Shown: positions 38,001-49,417 of the stretch, one piece after another
How the letters are laid out: each line of letters opens with the position of its first letter
Position numbering within the stretch: position 1 is the stretch's first letter
Assembly: GCF_035581345.1 (NCBI RefSeq)
Contig: NZ_CP141608.1
Coordinates: 4,618,501-4,682,500, forward strand
Direction of reading: 5' to 3'
Length of the DNA stretch: 64,000 bases
DNA from: Pseudomonas sp. JQ170C
Lineage (GTDB): Bacteria; Pseudomonadota; Gammaproteobacteria; Pseudomonadales; Pseudomonadaceae
The notes under the pieces: model-generated
The model's database searches: none
Seen by the model: only the letters and a program-made list of their open reading frames with translations
Told to the model about the DNA's origin: nothing
Position numbers and translations under genes: made by a program

Positions 38001-38957
38001 CAGTTGCTCCCGCAGCTACTTTGGCTTCCAGCGCTAAAATCAGCGCGGCTTGAGCACCCCGGTAGGGCTATTTGGACGTTCGTGAACAGCGTGATCTTCG
38101 CGCCCGCGGATGCACCTGAACGTGTCGATCTGGGTGATGCGTGGAAGCCGATCTTCCACAACTACATCGAGTTGAATGCGACAGTTCTCGCCAGTCAACT
38201 CTGGGGAATATCTGAAGCAGACCTGCGGCTTCAACACTTTTTCATCAACAGCGAGCAGGTCAGCAACATTACATTGAGCACGCTTTTCGCACACATCGTC
38301 CTGACTCCATCGGTTGTGGTAGGGGCGTCGCCCACCATGCCCTCCACACGATGGCCTTTGTTCGTAAATCAGGGTTTCATTCCTTACAGCTCGGAAATCA
38401 GAGAACTGATTGCGCAAAACTCGCCGGAATTGGAAGGCACTTACATCGCCAAACGCTGGAGGGATGCGCGCGTCTACCTTAACCTTGCCTCGATGCCAGT
38501 ACACCTGGTGACATGGCTAAGTCGTATTGCAGAGGCCTCTATCACCGAAACCATCAAGATGTGGTCAGGTGTGAGCATAGAAATGTTCGGCCTGTGTGAA
38601 GACTCTGTGGTTGAGTTGGCAAAGGCGTGTGCGCGAGCCAACAAAGAACAAACAACCTTCCCCGCCGATTATCTGCCCGTGATTCTACACTTTCTGAGTA
38701 ATGGCAACCTTTCTCCCGCAGACCGACAGGAAATGCTCATCCAGGCTCTGCAAATGAACTGCGGATGGGGTGACGTTGCTACAGTACTGCCGCTGATCGG
38801 GGATGAACATGGAGCGCTTCTCAATAAACGGCGTGTGAGCTTTTCCACGTCAGAAGATGATCGCCGTCTTGCTGAAGCGCTGAGAAATCGCAATTTCGTA
38901 GGTGCAGTGAAACCTGAGGCGAAACGTATCGTCGTCTACAGCAAGCGCAATCTATAA
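35100..38957 (+). CDS. YobI-type membrane-associated P-loop NTPase (putative defence cargo)
   Basis: 1285 residues. Walker A is GGYGAGKSS (101-109); two hydrophobic segments lie at about 205-285 (RIAFIVTCALRLW and LAVVGVLGGGVWALYV); a KAP-like Walker B follows at about 305-315 (VVVIEDLDRFD). A long helical C-terminal region follows. The layout FEPLTPVLVENG then NIAVTGGYGAGKSS matches the YobI family, relatives of KAP NTPases often found in defence islands. The start is uncertain; ATG at 35181 is an alternative. It follows tniQ by 213 bp and stands alone, as transposon cargo often does. Confidence 0.8.
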   Translation: MVHTLTGALVAVRARRDTEGQKPGSRLMFGRIGRGVSRCWWALVAGGRATRRSFLAGRKGDEPFFEPLTPVLVENGRADRYERELLRALKNEEVLNIAVTGGYGAGKSSVLKTFFEHHPAFDHIFVSLATFSKQRPAASEVITDGAPGDAAVTATATPPDTENSDLINRIEETIVQQLLYAVPAKDVPKTRLKRITQSSTLRIYWQTLRIAFIVTCALRLWAPKLKTLSNVSVEWFLQWLLLVPESLAVVGVLGGGVWALYVGLRMLSLFSIDGLTLKGGKLEATQHGSVLHKNIDEIIYCFERSDINVVVIEDLDRFDIQDIFFRLREINFIIQRSPQIRRPVHFIYAIRDEMFTVTDKTKFFDLIIPIIPVVNSENSREKLVELMKDRKVTGKPLSDGLKPKLIETVCYYIDEMRLIKNIVNEYDIYANLLSQDGLLLDPNKLFAMVAVRNLYPEAYADLLKRKGVIHTIIEGYPVWVHHETQKLTNDIVKLRERRAERELEVASDLIHLRAVVWYEIMHQGALNSANCLSLQDQSTLALVEFVTHEGFTKACRSVNVWPFFDMNNRYNSQKGNPVQPLTVLNELSYEKRAARLEISLEDIDTELSSLQKQITKLKTMPFREASHNGYGETFAAQLKDYKLIAFLLHRGFLDTDYSDYLGYFYEGSLTQSDKNLILALGRGEMPDVGTAISNPERVAGKLDLDSLDKGKGILMHLIGELARHRTEDAENRSAQLTVILKSGHQHMDRLAEAFDLMLLDADRNVFIKAMFRVDANLILQLLAYEKALTAREELVRTVLDTLTVDEAEQLQGRRGTFLKMINGLSDVSKLVPHMESGQMGWGWLKAKPARFSNISETTSPDDLKRLMEWGCIETSLGMLRLLCRTLDPDNVDEQVTYHRLCRLDAPSVDAIIKHSPSGFVEALLTQEGKLHESSESLKALLELLEDDEDEELLLKVFERSTGTVQSLQLLPQLLWLPALKSARLEHPGRAIWTFVNSVIFAPADAPERVDLGDAWKPIFHNYIELNATVLASQLWGISEADLRLQHFFINSEQVSNITLSTLFAHIVLTPSVVVGASPTMPSTRWPLFVNQGFIPYSSEIRELIAQNSPELEGTYIAKRWRDARVYLNLASMPVHLVTWLSRIAEASITETIKMWSGVSIEMFGLCEDSVVELAKACARANKEQTTFPADYLPVILHFLSNGNLSPADRQEMLIQALQMNCGWGDVATVLPLIGDEHGALLNKRRVSFSTSEDDRRLAEALRNRNFVGAVKPEAKRIVVYSKRNL

Positions 38958-39320
38958 GTATGATTTTGCTGGATAGCGGGTTCATCGAATGGTCACCCGC
39001 TGCCGACTAGATTGGTGGGCAGGCCTGCACAAGGTGATTTTCAGAGGCCGTGGCTAATCAGCTCGGGCTCGTCTCCTTAACCGATGCGGGCATTTCCACT
39101 AACGCTCATTGGGTAAGTCGAGGTAGAACCACATACTCACAATATCGGTCTAGCGGTAAGCTGAGAGTTCAGTCATGGTTGACTATCGCACCTGAAATTT
39201 CAGCATTGATGAAAATTTATTTCAAAGCAAGATCAGTTTCACCCTCGACCAGACCGTCTGGCATGAGATGACTGTTTCAGCGCAAAGTGAAAACCTATGC
39301 GCTCCGTAGCTGTCAACCGA

Positions 39321-39355
39321 GCCACCTTAGCCGCACGCTAAGGTGGCTTTTTTTT
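39321..39355 (+). terminator. Rho-independent terminator
   Basis: The stem GCCACCTTAGC (39321-39331) pairs with GCTAAGGTGGC (39337-39347), followed by eight T. It lies 360 bp after the NTPase stop. The gap 38958-39320 contains no gene I can support. Confidence 0.85.
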
Positions 39356-39389
39356 GGGCTGTTCACTGAGTCCTGGGGAGTGTGATTCT

Positions 39390-39461
39390 GGTGTTGGTGT
39401 TGGTGTTGGTGTTGGTGTTGGTGTTGGTGTTGGTGTTGGTGTTGGTGTTGGTGTTGGTGTT
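39390..39461 (+). repeat. Hexanucleotide repeat (GGTGTT)n, 12 copies
   Basis: An uninterrupted run of about 72 bp. It produces long repetitive open frames on both strands (Val-Leu and Gln-His repeats) that are not genes. It directly precedes the inverted-repeat block at 39470. Confidence 0.95.
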
Positions 39462-39469
39462 GCGACTGT

Positions 39470-40230
39470 GGGTTTATCCGTTCCATGCGGCGAGGCTGTC
39501 GGCCCCTTCCGCCCTTACGGCGGCCTACTTTTCTTTTGGGAAAAGTAGGCAAAACCGCTCGCTCCTGCATCCGGCCCTGCGCTACGCTCCGGGTCCCCTC
39601 CTTCCGGCGCCCTCCGGGGCCACGCGGCCTACGACTTGCTTCGCCAAGTCTACGTCTCGCGTCTTCGGCTACGCCGAAGGGTGCTGCGCACTGCCCCTAC
39701 AGGCACCTCCACTCGGCCTCCTGAAGTCGCACTCCGCGGCGCCTGAACTTTTGTGCATGAAGATCAAGATCAAAAGCGGGCTTCCGCCAGTGAGAACGGG
39801 CCCAATCTGTGGGAGCGGGCTTGCCCCGCGATGGATTTTGAATCTTGCCGATAGATCCATGCCTGCCGGTGATCCCGCTTCAGCGTTGCAGCTGGATGTG
39901 CACGGCTCAGGGGACTATCGCGGGGCAAGCCCGCTCCCACCGAGCCCGCTCCTACCTGGCTGTTGGCAGTGGAGTTTGATCTCGAAGATGCGTCCTCACA
40001 GGCGCCGCCCGTAACTTCGCGACTTCAGGAGGCCGAATGGAGGCCCCTGGAGGACACCGGAGTGAGGGAACCCGGAGCGCAGCGTAGGGCCGTATGCAGG
40101 AGCGAGCGGTTTTGGTTCCTTTTGCCACCAAGACAAAAGGGACCCGCCGTAAGGGCGGAAGGGGCCACCAGCGTCACCCCATGAAATGGATAAGCCCGCA
40201 ACACCAACACTAAAATCACACTCCCCCGAA
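39470..40230. repeat. Large Pseudomonas-type inverted-repeat intergenic block with central REPIN
   Basis: The left arm (about 39470-39760) and right arm (about 40010-40230) are imperfect reverse complements. Both contain CCCTTCCGCCCTTACGGCGG and AAAACCGCTCGCTCCTGCAT and a stretch related to CTACGCTCCGGGTCCCCTC. The left arm has an extra segment missing from the right. The hairpin CCTACTTTTC/GAAAAGTAGG is in the left arm. The centre holds two facing REP sequences (39807-39832 and 39917-39940). No gene is present. Confidence 0.85.
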
Positions 40231-40335
40231 TTCCGTGAAGAACCTTTTTTTGCCTCGGCAAAATCCGCTACTTGAATCGAGCCACCTCAAGTGTGCAATG
40301 CTCCGCCTCACAAGCCCGTCATTTGAAGGTCAAGC

Positions 40336-41298
40336 ATGCAGTTCACTCATCTGTCAGTTGCGCGCAAACTCAAGTTCTACCAGTTGATGGTGTTCGATCA
40401 GGTCCTTCAGAGCGGCTCCTTGCTCCGCGCTGCCCAGGCATTGAGCCTGACCCAACCCGCGGTCACCAAGATCATCCATGAGCTGGAATCCTACTTCGAC
40501 GCGCCGATGCTGGTCCGTGGCAACCGGGGTGTCAGGGCCACGCCATTGGGCGAGCTGGTGGCGCGACGCAGCAAATCGCTGCTGGCCGAACTGCGCTCGC
40601 TGACGGACGAGGTCAATGCCTACCAGGAAGGCACCTCGGGACATGTGCTGGTTGGCACCCTGATTTCCGCATCCAGTTCGCTGCTACCGCGTGCCCTGCA
40701 ATTGCTCAAGCAACGCGCGCCGAAGGTTCTGGTGTCACTGCGGGTCGGCCAGATGGACCAGTTGTTCCCGGCCCTGGCCGTGGGCGAGGTCGACCTGGTG
40801 GTGGGTCGTGTACCGGACGACTGGCGTTGGTACCACGAGTCGTCACAGTTGGAGGCGGTTGTGCTCTATGGCGAGGAGTTGTCGGTCGTCGCCGGCGCGA
40901 ATCACCCGCTCGTTGGCCAGAACCCGATCAACCTCAAGGCCCTGCACGACTATCCCTGGGTGCTGCCGACGCGCGACTCGCTGCTGCGCCGCACCGTCGA
41001 CAGCCTCTTCGACGAGGCCGGATTGACGGCGCCCCCCAACGTGGTCGAGTCCTTGTCGATTCTCACCAATATCAGCCTGATGCAAGACCAGCAAACCGTC
41101 GCCGTCATGCCCCTGGAAGCGACCCGCCAATTCACCGGAGCCGGGCTGCTGGCCACCCTGGACCTGGGTACCCATCTGCAGTTCGGCGACATCGGCTACT
41201 TTCACGCCCGCAACCGCGAACTGGGGCCGGCCGCACGGCTGTTTCGCGAGTGTCTGGAGCAGGCTGCCCAAGAGCAACATGGCGAACAGCCGGGCTAA
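40336..41298 (+). CDS. LysR-family regulator, probable activator of the nba operon
   Basis: 320 residues. The N-terminal helix-turn-helix is FYQLMVFDQVLQSGSLLRAA and LTQPAVTKIIHELE; the effector domain (about 95-300) resembles the GbpR/PcaQ-like aromatic-responsive group. AAGGTCAAGC precedes the ATG. It lies 104 bp upstream of nbaE in the same direction, just inside the left repeat block, so it probably controls the operon in response to a pathway intermediate; the ligand is unknown. Confidence 0.9.
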   Translation: MQFTHLSVARKLKFYQLMVFDQVLQSGSLLRAAQALSLTQPAVTKIIHELESYFDAPMLVRGNRGVRATPLGELVARRSKSLLAELRSLTDEVNAYQEGTSGHVLVGTLISASSSLLPRALQLLKQRAPKVLVSLRVGQMDQLFPALAVGEVDLVVGRVPDDWRWYHESSQLEAVVLYGEELSVVAGANHPLVGQNPINLKALHDYPWVLPTRDSLLRRTVDSLFDEAGLTAPPNVVESLSILTNISLMQDQQTVAVMPLEATRQFTGAGLLATLDLGTHLQFGDIGYFHARNRELGPAARLFRECLEQAAQEQHGEQPG

Positions 41299-41402
41299 CC
41301 GCCAGGCATTCCATTTGCTAATACCTGACAGCAATTGTTTGATTACTCGCTTATAGGAAGACCCCATAGACTCCTCCGAAACGCCAAGAATCGGAGGTCA
41401 CC

Positions 41403-42869
41403 GTGCCCAATCCCCTGCCCCTGTTGCGCCACTTCGTGAACGGAGAGTTCGTTGCCACCGCCGCGACCTTCGACAATGTATCCCCCATCGACGGTCGCAC
41501 CCTGGCCCGGGTCTGCAAGGCCGACGCAGCGCTGGTGGACAGTGCGGTAACCGCAGCCAAGGCGGCCCAGGAAGGTCCCTGGGCCGACTACAGTGCCAGT
41601 CAGCGAGCCGACGTCCTGCTGCGAATCGCCGAAGGCATCGAGCGCCGCTTCGAGGAGTTCGTCGCCGCGGAGGTGGCCGACACCGGCCGCCCCGTACAGC
41701 AGGCCCGGACTCTGGATATCGCCCGCGGCGTTCACAACTTTCGCACCTTCGCTGAACTGATTCGCCAGGCCGGCGGCGAGTACTACGAGATGCGGACTGC
41801 CGATGGCAACGATGTCTTCAGCTATACGGTGCGCAAGCCTCACGGCGTAGTCGCGATCATCTCCCCCTGGAACCTGCCGATGCTGCTGCTCACCTGGAAA
41901 GTGGCACCGGCGCTGGCTTGTGGCAACTCGGTGGTGGTCAAGCCTTCGGAAGACTCGCCCACCACCGCCACCCTGCTGGCCGAGGTCATGCAGGAAGCTG
42001 GCGTGCCGGCGGGCGTGTTCAATCTGGTGCATGGTTTCGGGCCGAACTCGGCCGGCGAATTCCTCACCCGTCACCCCGATGTGGACGCCATTACGTTCAC
42101 CGGTGAGTCCCGCACTGGCGCCACCATCATGAAAGCGGCAGCCGAGGGCGTGCGCGAGGTGTCCTTTGAGCTGGGTGGCAAGAACGCCGCCGTCGTCTTT
42201 GCCGACTGCGACTTCGACGCCGCCGTTGCCGGCGTGCTGCGTTCCAGCTTCACCAACTCCGGCCAGGTATGCCTCTGCTCGGAACGGGTCTACGTCGAAC
42301 GGCCGATCTACGAGCGCTTTGTCGCCGCCCTCAAGGAGGGCGCCGAAAAGCTCAAGGTCGGCTACCCGGACGAGGACGGCGTCAACATGGGCCCGCTGAT
42401 CTCCCACAAGCACCGTGACAAGGTGCTGGGCTACTTTGAACTGGCCCGCCGCGAGGGCGCCACCGTCGTCACCGGCGGCGGCGTGCCGCATTTCGGCGAT
42501 GCCCGCGACAATGGCGCCTATGTGCAGCCGACCATCTGGACCGGCCTGTCCGATGACGCCCACTGCGTGCGTGAAGAAGTCTTCGGCCCGGTCTGTCACG
42601 TCGCCCCGTTCGACCGCGACGAAGAAGTGATCCGTCGTGTCAACGACTCCGCCTACGGCCTCGCCACCGCCGTCTGGACGACCAACCTCAAGCGCGCCCA
42701 CAAGGTGTCCCGCCAGCTGCGCGTCGGCATGGTGTGGGTCAACACCTGGTTCCTCCGTGACCTGCGCACGCCCTTCGGCGGTGCACGACTCTCCGGCCTG
42801 GGCCGCGAGGGCGGCCGTCACTCCCTGGACTTCTACTCGGAAGCCACCACCGTCTGCGTCAACGCCTGA
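41403..42869 (+). CDS. nbaE: 2-aminomuconate 6-semialdehyde dehydrogenase
   Basis: 488-residue NAD-dependent aldehyde dehydrogenase from a GTG start with a CGGAGG ribosome site. The catalytic Cys C290 (GQVCLCSER) and Glu E256 (FELGGKN) are present. It belongs to the 2-hydroxymuconic/2-aminomuconic semialdehyde dehydrogenase group. With a 3-hydroxyanthranilate dioxygenase, ACMS decarboxylase and a RidA-type deaminase in the operon, the substrate should be 2-aminomuconate 6-semialdehyde, giving 2-aminomuconate. It is first in the operon, which matches the order of the 2-nitrobenzoate nba cluster. Confidence 0.92.
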   Translation: MPNPLPLLRHFVNGEFVATAATFDNVSPIDGRTLARVCKADAALVDSAVTAAKAAQEGPWADYSASQRADVLLRIAEGIERRFEEFVAAEVADTGRPVQQARTLDIARGVHNFRTFAELIRQAGGEYYEMRTADGNDVFSYTVRKPHGVVAIISPWNLPMLLLTWKVAPALACGNSVVVKPSEDSPTTATLLAEVMQEAGVPAGVFNLVHGFGPNSAGEFLTRHPDVDAITFTGESRTGATIMKAAAEGVREVSFELGGKNAAVVFADCDFDAAVAGVLRSSFTNSGQVCLCSERVYVERPIYERFVAALKEGAEKLKVGYPDEDGVNMGPLISHKHRDKVLGYFELARREGATVVTGGGVPHFGDARDNGAYVQPTIWTGLSDDAHCVREEVFGPVCHVAPFDRDEEVIRRVNDSAYGLATAVWTTNLKRAHKVSRQLRVGMVWVNTWFLRDLRTPFGGARLSGLGREGGRHSLDFYSEATTVCVNA

Positions 42870-42883
42870 GCCGGAGTACTCCC

Positions 42884-43696
42884 ATGCATGCCGTCCTCCT
42901 CGAAGCCGCCGATCTCCTGCGCCAGGCGCAGCTGAGCGGCCAGCCCTGCCCACCGGTGCGCGAGTTGATCGCCGCCGCCCATGCCAGCGAACCCGACACC
43001 GATGCGGTGGCCCTGGCCTACGCCGTGCAGCGTCACAACAACCAGCTCGCCGTGGCCGCCGGGCGCCGCCCGGTGGGCCGCAAGATCGGCCTGACCAGCC
43101 TGGCGGTGCAAGCCCAGCTGGGCGTCGACCAGCCGGACTTCGGCCTGCTGCTGGCCGACATGGCCCGTGGCGACGGCCAGCCGATCGCCTGGGCGGACTG
43201 CGCCCAGCCCAAGGTCGAGGCCGAGATCGCCCTGGTGCTGGAACACGACCTGCCCCACGAACGCCACACCGTCGCCGACCTGATCCGCGCCACCGCCTAT
43301 GCCCTGCCGGCGATCGAGGTGGTCGGCAGCCGCATCGCCAACTGGGACATCAAGCTGGTCGACACCATCGCCGACAACGCCTCGTCCGGCCTGTTCGTGC
43401 TCGGTACCCGTCCGGTGCAGTTGCACCAGCTGGATCTGGTGCGTTGCGGCATGAGCATGACCCTGCGCGGTGAACCGGTGTCTGTCGGTGCCGGCGCGGC
43501 CTGCCTGGGCAACCCGCTCAACGCCGCCGTCTGGCTCGCCGACACCATGGCCCGTCTCGGCGAGCCGCTGCGCGCCGGCGACATCCTGCTGACCGGAGCG
43601 CTCGGCCCGATGGTCGCGGCCCAGCCGGGCGACCAGTTCACCGCCCACATCCAGGGCCTGGGCAGCGTCAGCGCCGCCTTTGCCAGCCGGAATTAA
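42884..43696 (+). CDS. nbaH: 2-oxopent-4-enoate hydratase
   Basis: 270 residues of the fumarylacetoacetate-hydrolase-fold hydratase/decarboxylase family. Characteristic stretches are [20 protein letters not shown] and [14 protein letters not shown], with metal-binding acidic residues in [12 protein letters not shown]. It adds water to 2-oxopent-4-enoate to give 4-hydroxy-2-oxovalerate, the aldolase substrate. It is closer to MhpD/DmpE-type hydratases than to the decarboxylase encoded at 45682. It follows nbaE by 14 bp. Confidence 0.9.
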   Translation: MHAVLLEAADLLRQAQLSGQPCPPVRELIAAAHASEPDTDAVALAYAVQRHNNQLAVAAGRRPVGRKIGLTSLAVQAQLGVDQPDFGLLLADMARGDGQPIAWADCAQPKVEAEIALVLEHDLPHERHTVADLIRATAYALPAIEVVGSRIANWDIKLVDTIADNASSGLFVLGTRPVQLHQLDLVRCGMSMTLRGEPVSVGAGAACLGNPLNAAVWLADTMARLGEPLRAGDILLTGALGPMVAAQPGDQFTAHIQGLGSVSAAFASRN

Positions 43697-43707
43697 GAGG
43701 AGCCCCC

Positions 43708-44646
43708 ATGAGCAAGAAACTCAAAGTCGCCATCGTCGGCTCCGGCAACATCGGCACCGACTTGATGATCAAGGTGCTGCGCAATGCGCAGTACCTGGAA
43801 ATGGGCGCCATGGTCGGCATCGACCCCGCGTCAGACGGCCTGGCCCGCGCCGCACGACTGGGCGTGCCCACGACCCATGAAGGCGTCGAGGGCCTGACCC
43901 GCCTGCCAGTCTTCAACGAGATCGACTTCGTCTTCGATGCCACCAGCGCCGGCGCGCACGTGAAGAACGACGCCTTGCTGCGGGCCCACAAGCCCACCCT
44001 GCGCCTGATCGACCTGACACCAGCCGCCATCGGTCCCTATTGCGTGCCGGTGGTCAACCTGGAGCAGCACCTGCAGGCGCTGAACGTCAACATGGTCACC
44101 TGCGGTGGCCAGGCGACCATCCCGATGGTGGCGGCCGTGTCGAGGGTGGCCAAGGTGCACTACGCCGAGATCGTCGCCTCCATTGCCAGCAAGTCCGCCG
44201 GCCCCGGCACCCGCGCCAACATCGACGAATTCACCGAGACCACCAGCAAGGCCATCGAGGTGATAGGGGGGGCCGCCAAGGGCAAGGCGATCATCGTCAT
44301 GAACCCGGCCGAACCGCCGCTGATGATGCGCGACACCGTGTTCGTGCTGTCCGAGGCCGCCGACCAGGCCCGCATCGAGAGCAGCGTGGAGGAAATGGCC
44401 GCCGCTGTGCAGGCCTACGTGCCGGGCTACCGCCTGAAACAGAAGGTGCAGTTCGACGTAATCCCCGAGTCCGCGCCGCTGAACATCCCCGGCCACGGAC
44501 GCTTCTGCGGCTTGAAGACCTCGATTTTCCTCGAGGTGGAAGGCGCCGCCCATTACCTGCCGGCATACGCCGGCAACCTCGACATCATGACCTCCGCCGC
44601 GCTGGCCACCGCCGAGCGCATGGCGCATTCGCTGCTGAACGCCTGA
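43708..44646 (+). CDS. nbaJ: Acetaldehyde dehydrogenase (acetylating)
   Basis: 312 residues. NAD-binding is at [15 protein letters not shown], and the catalytic Cys is in [15 protein letters not shown]. It converts acetaldehyde, CoA and NAD+ to acetyl-CoA. It forms a channelling complex with the aldolase encoded 10 bp downstream, as known for DmpFG. Confidence 0.95.
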   Translation: MSKKLKVAIVGSGNIGTDLMIKVLRNAQYLEMGAMVGIDPASDGLARAARLGVPTTHEGVEGLTRLPVFNEIDFVFDATSAGAHVKNDALLRAHKPTLRLIDLTPAAIGPYCVPVVNLEQHLQALNVNMVTCGGQATIPMVAAVSRVAKVHYAEIVASIASKSAGPGTRANIDEFTETTSKAIEVIGGAAKGKAIIVMNPAEPPLMMRDTVFVLSEAADQARIESSVEEMAAAVQAYVPGYRLKQKVQFDVIPESAPLNIPGHGRFCGLKTSIFLEVEGAAHYLPAYAGNLDIMTSAALATAERMAHSLLNA

Positions 44647-44656
44647 GGAACGCCCC

Positions 44657-45685
44657 ATGAACGGCAAGAAGCTGTATATCTCCGACGTGACCCTGCGTGA
44701 CGGCAGCCATGCGATCCGCCACCAGTACAGCCTGGAACAGGTCCAGGCCATCGCCCGCGCCCTCGACCAGGCCCGCGTCGACGCCATCGAAGTGACCCAC
44801 GGCGACGGCCTGCAAGGCTCGTCCTTCAACTACGGCTTCGGCGCTCACACCGACCTTGAGTGGATCGAGGCCGCGGCCGAGGTGATCGAGCACGCCCGGC
44901 TCACCGTTTTGCTGCTCCCCGGCATCGGCACGGTGCACGACCTCAAGGCCGCCTACGACGCCGGCGCGCGCTCGGTGCGGGTGGCCACCCACTGCACCGA
45001 GGCGGACGTCGCCAAGCAGCACATCGAGTACGCCCGCTCGCTCGGCATGGACACCGTCGGTTTCCTGATGATGAGCCACATGATCCCCGCCGAAGAACTG
45101 GCCAGACAGGCCCAGTTGATGGAGAGCTACGGCGCGCAGTGCATCTACATGGCCGACTCCGGTGGCGCCATGAACATGCACGACACCCGCGAGCGCATGC
45201 GCGCCCTGAAGGCGCGCCTCAAGCCCGAGACCCAGACCGGCATGCACGCCCACCACAACCTGTCCCTCGGCGTGGCCAACTCCATCGTCGCGGTAGAGGA
45301 AGGCTGCGACCGCATCGACGCCAGCCTGTCCGGCATGGGCGCCGGCGCCGGCAATGCGCCTCTGGAAGTGTTTATCGCCGCCGCGGACCGCCTGGGCTGG
45401 AACCACGGCACCGACCTGTACCGCCTGATGGACGCCGCCGACGATCTGGTGCGCCCGTTGCAGGACCGCCCGGTGCGGGTCGACCGCGAGACCCTCGGCC
45501 TCGGCTATGCCGGGGTGTATTCCAGCTTCCTGCGCCACGCCGAAGTGGCCGCCGCCAAGTACGGCCTGAAGACCCTCGACATCCTCGTCGAACTGGGCAG
45601 ACGCCGCATGGTCGGCGGCCAGGAAGACATGATCGTTGACGTCGCCCTCGACCTGCTGGCCCAGCACCCGGAGAACCGCCCATGA
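44657..45685 (+). CDS. nbaI: 4-hydroxy-2-oxovalerate aldolase
   Basis: 342 residues. The DRE-TIM motif is [15 protein letters not shown] near the N-terminus, and the metal-binding HAHHNLS is at about 198-204. It splits 4-hydroxy-2-oxovalerate into pyruvate and acetaldehyde, the latter passed to NbaJ. Its stop overlaps the next start (ATGA). Confidence 0.95.
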   Translation: MNGKKLYISDVTLRDGSHAIRHQYSLEQVQAIARALDQARVDAIEVTHGDGLQGSSFNYGFGAHTDLEWIEAAAEVIEHARLTVLLLPGIGTVHDLKAAYDAGARSVRVATHCTEADVAKQHIEYARSLGMDTVGFLMMSHMIPAEELARQAQLMESYGAQCIYMADSGGAMNMHDTRERMRALKARLKPETQTGMHAHHNLSLGVANSIVAVEEGCDRIDASLSGMGAGAGNAPLEVFIAAADRLGWNHGTDLYRLMDAADDLVRPLQDRPVRVDRETLGLGYAGVYSSFLRHAEVAAAKYGLKTLDILVELGRRRMVGGQEDMIVDVALDLLAQHPENRP

Positions 45686-46452
45686 GCACCGAAATCGCCC
45701 GTATCGCCACCGCGCTCGACCAAGCGGCACGGCGTGCCCAGCCGCTGGCCCAGTTCAGCGTCGAGACGCCCTTTTCGCTGGACGACGCCTACCGCATCCA
45801 GCGCACCTCCATGCAGCGCCGCTACGACGATGGCGAACGCTGCATCGGCATCAAGCTGGGCTTCACCAGCCGCGCCAAGATGATCCAGATGGGCGTCGAC
45901 AGCCTGATCTGGGGCTGGCTCACCGATGCCATGCTGGAAGAGGACGGCGGCCTGGTCGACCTGGCGCGCTACATCCACCCGCGCGCCGAGCCCGAGGTCT
46001 GCTTCCTCACCCGCCGGGATATCGACCGCCCGCTGACCTTGCTGGAAGCGGCGGACTACGTGGAGGCCGTCGCCCCGGCGCTGGAAATCATCGACTCGCG
46101 CTACCAGGCCTTCAAGTTCAGCCTCGAGGACGTGGTGGCGGACAACTGCTCCTCCTCGGGCCTGACCGTCGGCCCCTGGTCGCGGGATTTCTCCGCGCTG
46201 GCCAATGCCGGCGTGGTGATGCGCCTGGACGGCCGCGCAGTACAGGTCGGCTCCACCGCCGCAATTCTCGGCCAGCCGCTGCGTAGCCTGGTGCAGGCCT
46301 CGCGCTTGCTGCACGACGCCGAACGGGTGCTGCCGGCCGGCAGCCTGGTGATGGCCGGAGCTGCCACCGCCGCCGAAGCGCTGCGCCCGGGCATGCACGT
46401 CAGCGTCGAAATCCAGGGCCTGGGCGAAAGCAGCTTCAGCGTGCGCCCCTGA
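45682..46452 (+). CDS. nbaG: 4-oxalocrotonate decarboxylase
   Basis: 256 residues, same fold as Nba[21 protein letters not shown] and [11 protein letters not shown] match the decarboxylase branch (DmpH/XylI). It converts 2-oxohex-3-enedioate, formed after deamination of 2-aminomuconate, to 2-oxopent-4-enoate, the NbaH substrate. Coupled to nbaI by a 4-bp overlap. Confidence 0.92.
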   Translation: MSTEIARIATALDQAARRAQPLAQFSVETPFSLDDAYRIQRTSMQRRYDDGERCIGIKLGFTSRAKMIQMGVDSLIWGWLTDAMLEEDGGLVDLARYIHPRAEPEVCFLTRRDIDRPLTLLEAADYVEAVAPALEIIDSRYQAFKFSLEDVVADNCSSSGLTVGPWSRDFSALANAGVVMRLDGRAVQVGSTAAILGQPLRSLVQASRLLHDAERVLPAGSLVMAGAATAAEALRPGMHVSVEIQGLGESSFSVRP

Positions 46453-46476
46453 CACGAACCCACAAGGAACCGCATC

Positions 46477-48468
<1,992 letters not shown>

Positions 48469-48498
48469 TTTCCTTTGCTTCGGCCACTTGGCCTCTTG

Positions 48499-48532
48499 GC
48501 CCCCTATCCATACTCGGAGAGGGGGCTTTTTT
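48499..48532 (+). terminator. Rho-independent terminator of the nba operon
   Basis: The stem GCCCCCT (48499-48505) pairs with AGGGGGC (48520-48526), followed by six T. It starts 31 bp after the nbaD stop. Confidence 0.85.
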
Positions 48533-48554
48533 GTTGGTTCATCACGGATTGTCG

Positions 48555-49385
48555 GGAACGTTTGGCTTGGCTTGGCTTGGCTTGGCTGGCTTGGGCGGTG
48601 CGATGGCGGTGGCGGTGGCGGTGGCGGTGGCGAGCTTATCCATTTTGTGTGGTGGGGCCACTGGCCCCTTCCGCCCTTACGGCGGCTTACTTTTTTTCAG
48701 TCGAAAAAAAAAGTAAGCAAAAAATTCTCGCCCCACCAGGGGCCCTACGCTTCGCTTCGGGTCCCCTCGCTACGGTGTCGCTACGGGGCATTGCGAGCTA
48801 CGACTTGCTTCGCCAAGTCTACGCTTCGCAACTTCGGCCACGGCCGAAGGCGCTTCGCGCTAGCCCCTACACGACACCTCCACTCGGCCCTTCTGGTTAA
48901 CGGGGCGGGTGGATCAAGATCAAGAGCACAATTCGCTGCGCTCTTGCTTTTGGACCCCGGTGAATCAGTAGGCACCGCTCTTCTGCTCTTCTGCTCTTCT
49001 GCTCTTCTGCTTTTTCTTTTGCTTTTGATCTTGCTTTTGATCTACCTGCCCCGTTAACCAGAAGGGCCGAGCGTAGGTGTCGTGGAGGGGTGAGTGCGAA
49101 GCACCTTCGGCCGTGGCCGAAGTCGCGAGACGTAGAGTTGCTTGCAACTCGTAGGCCGCGATACCCCGTAGCGACACCGGAGTGAGGGGACCCGGAGCGA
49201 AGCGTAGGGCCCCTGGTGGGGCGAGAATTTTTTGCTTACTTTTTTTTTCGACTGAAAAAAAGTAAGGCGCCGTAAGGGCGCAAAGGTGACTCCGCGCCGC
49301 CTTGGCAAACGGATAAGCCCGCAGCACTCAACGCCACAAATCCACAAATCCACAAATCCACAAAGAACATCAAACCCGTAAATCC
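48555..49385. repeat. Second large inverted-repeat intergenic block with simple repeats
   Basis: The left arm (about 48635-48905) and right arm (about 49045-49325) are imperfect reverse complements, sharing CCCTACGCTTCGCTTCGGGT, TTCGGCC(G)CGGCCGAAG and AACCAGAAGGGCCGA. Each has a hairpin built on AGTAAGC next to T- or A-runs. Simple repeats adjoin: TTGGC repeats near 48565-48590, GGTGGC repeats near 48605-48632, CTCTTCTG repeats near 48978-49010, and CACAAATC repeats near 49334-49363. The arms resemble the block at 39470-40230. No gene is seen in the gap 48533-49417. Confidence 0.85.
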
Positions 49386-49417
49386 GTGAAGGACCTTTTT
49401 TTGTGGCACGCGCGGCC

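Noticed and set aside
39050..39271. A 73-codon plus-strand frame after the NTPase gene
   Set aside because: GTG start without a convincing ribosome site, unremarkable composition, no recognisable family; not enough to call a gene.
39313..39570. Open frame with a His-Gln repeat, and the Val-Leu repeat frame on the other strand (39382-40014)
   Set aside because: Both are produced by the GGTGTT hexanucleotide repeat and the intergenic block; no ribosome site and no conserved sequence.
41343..42953. A 536-codon minus-strand open frame
   Set aside because: Antisense shadow of nbaE, which has intact dehydrogenase motifs.
43708..45685. Assignment of the nbaJ-nbaI pair to a catechol meta-cleavage (dmp/xyl) operon
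   Set aside because: The operon has 3-hydroxyanthranilate dioxygenase, ACMS decarboxylase and aminomuconate deaminase and lacks a catechol 2,3-dioxygenase.
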